Shown here in pieces: positions 62,982-64,000 of a stretch of 64,000 bases of DNA (positions are counted from its first letter, which is position 1; every line of letters begins with the position of its first letter). Under the pieces are notes generated by a model that was not told the origin of the DNA, searched no databases, and was given only the letters and a program-made list of their open reading frames with translations. Origin of the DNA: Allobosea sp. Tri-44 (GTDB lineage: Bacteria; Pseudomonadota; Alphaproteobacteria; Rhizobiales; Beijerinckiaceae); assembly GCF_004123845.1 (NCBI RefSeq), contig NZ_NBDP01000015.1, forward strand, positions 1 to 64,000. Direction: 5' to 3'. Made by a program: the position numbers and the translations under genes.

Positions 62982-63578
62982 ATGGCCCGTACCAGGGCTG
63001 CGGATTTCGACGAGAAGCGCCGCGGCATCCTCGACAGCGCCGCGGCCGTCTTCGCCACGCTCGGCATGGAGCGCGCCTCGATGGCGCAGATCGCCCAGGA
63101 GAACAACGTCTCCAAGGCGTTGCTCTACCATTATTACCCGAGCAAGGACCTGCTGATCTTCGATATCGGCCGCACCCATCTCGTCGAGCTGGAAGAGGCG
63201 ATCATCGCAGCCGACCGGCCCGACCTCGAGCCGCGGGCGCGGTTGCGCCACCTGATCGGCGGCGTGCTCGAGAACTACCGCACCGCCTCGAACTTCCACC
63301 AGGTTCTGCTCAATGGCACAGGCTCGCTCACCGACGCCCAGAGATCCGAACTCCGCCTGATGGAGCGCCGCATCATCAAGGCGTTCTCTGACGTGCTGGT
63401 CGACATCAACCCCGCGCTGGCGGAGAACCGCGCTGGCGTGACGCCCGTCACCATGTCGCTCTTCGGCATTCTGAACTGGGTCTACACTTGGTTCCGGCCG
63501 AGCGGTGCGCTGAGCCGCGAGGGCTATGCCGACATGGTCACGTCGCTGTTCCTCGACGGCGCGGGGGCGATGAAATAG
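62982..63578 (+). CDS. TetR-family regulator, probable PaaR
   Basis: This is a 198-residue TetR-type regulator: N-terminal helix-turn-helix (AQIAQENNVSKALLYHYYPSKDLL, about residues 35-58, quoted in part) and a C-terminal ligand domain. It directly follows paaK by six bases, so it is in the paa operon. The palindrome ACCGACCGTTCGGA in the divergent gap is its likely target, with phenylacetyl-CoA as probable inducer. The name PaaR is inferred from context. Confidence 0.88.
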   Translation: MARTRAADFDEKRRGILDSAAAVFATLGMERASMAQIAQENNVSKALLYHYYPSKDLLIFDIGRTHLVELEEAIIAADRPDLEPRARLRHLIGGVLENYRTASNFHQVLLNGTGSLTDAQRSELRLMERRIIKAFSDVLVDINPALAENRAGVTPVTMSLFGILNWVYTWFRPSGALSREGYADMVTSLFLDGAGAMK

Positions 63579-63605
63579 CGGCAGTGCCGATCGCAAGAGT
63601 GCCGA

Positions 63606-64000
63606 TCACGCGGCCTGCTTTGCAGCCGGCTCCGACGCTTCGCTCAGCAACCTGATCACCGTCGCCTTGACTTCCGTGACTGCCGCCTCCTTCACCGGGC
63701 CATAGCCGCGGATATCCATCGGCGCCTTGGCCAGCGCCAGCAGCGCATCCGGAGCCTGCGCGGGCAGCCGCGCCACGATCTCGTCGATCAGCCCTTCGTA
63801 CCAGCCGATCAGCGCACGCTCCATTGTCCGCTCCGCCGTGTAGCCGAAGATGTCGAAGGCCGTGCCGCGCAGGCCCTTGAGCCTGGCCATCAGCCGCAGC
63901 GGCGCCTGGATCCACTGCCCGAATTGTCGCTTCAGCGGCCGCCCGCGCGCATCCTTGTCGCCTCCGAGGAAGGGCGGTGCAAAGTGGTAGTTGACCTTGA
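63606..64000 (-). CDS. Indolepyruvate ferredoxin oxidoreductase, C-terminal end
   Basis: The last 131 codons of a minus-strand gene that continues past the right edge. The read-through part carries NYHFAPPFLGGDKDARG, then GQWIQAPLRLMARLKGLRGT, DIFGYTAERTMERALI and PMDIRGYGPVKEAAV, typical of the DUF6537 C-terminal region of fused (about 1,150-residue) indolepyruvate ferredoxin oxidoreductases. These decarboxylate aryl-pyruvates to aryl-acetyl-CoA. It converges with the paa operon, a fitting neighbour since both feed aryl-acetyl-CoA. Confidence 0.85.
   Translation of the reverse strand, partial: KVNYHFAPPFLGGDKDARGRPLKRQFGQWIQAPLRLMARLKGLRGTAFDIFGYTAERTMERALIGWYEGLIDEIVARLPAQAPDALLALAKAPMDIRGYGPVKEAAVTEVKATVIRLLSEASEPAAKQAA

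Overview
The window is high-GC, tightly packed bacterial DNA, almost all of it metabolic and transport genes. The gene families point to an alphaproteobacterium of the order Hyphomicrobiales (Rhizobiales): an iolR-C-D-E-B inositol operon in the Sinorhizobium order, a DUF6894 protein, an IolC-DUF2090 fusion, a gallate-type lower pathway, and the palindromic intergenic repeats common in this group. A Bosea-like genome would fit, but the genus is inference. I saw no rRNA, tRNA, CRISPR array, insertion-sequence transposase or phage gene.

Layout. (1) 1-11,000: small secreted or membrane proteins, an AT-rich orphan gene (2038-2499), a ligase-only LigD-type DNA ligase, a giant DUF2339 membrane protein, and two tandem palindromic repeats. 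(2) 11,030-25,296: inositol catabolism. On the minus strand lies iolR-iolC-iolD-iolE-iolB plus an unknown coupled gene. Divergently lie a short-chain dehydrogenase, iolG, an inositol-monophosphatase-family enzyme and an ABC importer resembling the sugar-phosphate importer AfuABC. A GGAA-N6-TTCC palindrome sits between the two arms. Together they suggest uptake of a phosphorylated inositol, dephosphorylation inside the cell, and catabolism. (3) 25,306-35,606: eleven same-strand, mostly overlapping genes: HAD phosphatase, class III aminotransferase, arginase-fold hydrolase, small DMT protein, alpha/beta hydrolase, FemAB-like N-acyltransferase, second small DMT protein, DUF2147, sensor kinase, sigma-54 activator and a MipA-family outer-membrane protein. 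A textbook sigma-54 promoter lies just upstream of the first gene, with a block of palindromes about 100 bp further up. I regard this as the most interesting unit: a self-regulated sigma-54 operon that looks built to make and export an unknown amine-bearing compound.

(4) 36,050-43,324: IclR regulator, fused hydantoinase A-B (oxoprolinase family), OPT transporter and an AroM-family protein. A 211-bp MITE-like element sits inside this set. (5) 43,477-55,465: an aromatic-acid operon with a LysR regulator, oxidoreductase, TctC-type binding protein, galD, galB, galC, a complete LivJHMGF-type importer, a MetE-like methyltransferase and a type I extradiol dioxygenase. (6) 55,541-64,000: a second Liv-type importer divergent from paaG-paaI-paaK-tetR, with a TetR-type operator between them. 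The C-terminal end of a fused indolepyruvate ferredoxin oxidoreductase runs off the right edge.

Start codons were chosen by ribosome binding sites, signal peptides and overlaps with neighbours. Several real starts are GTG or TTG. Functional calls come from motif reading and recall of families; no database search was run.
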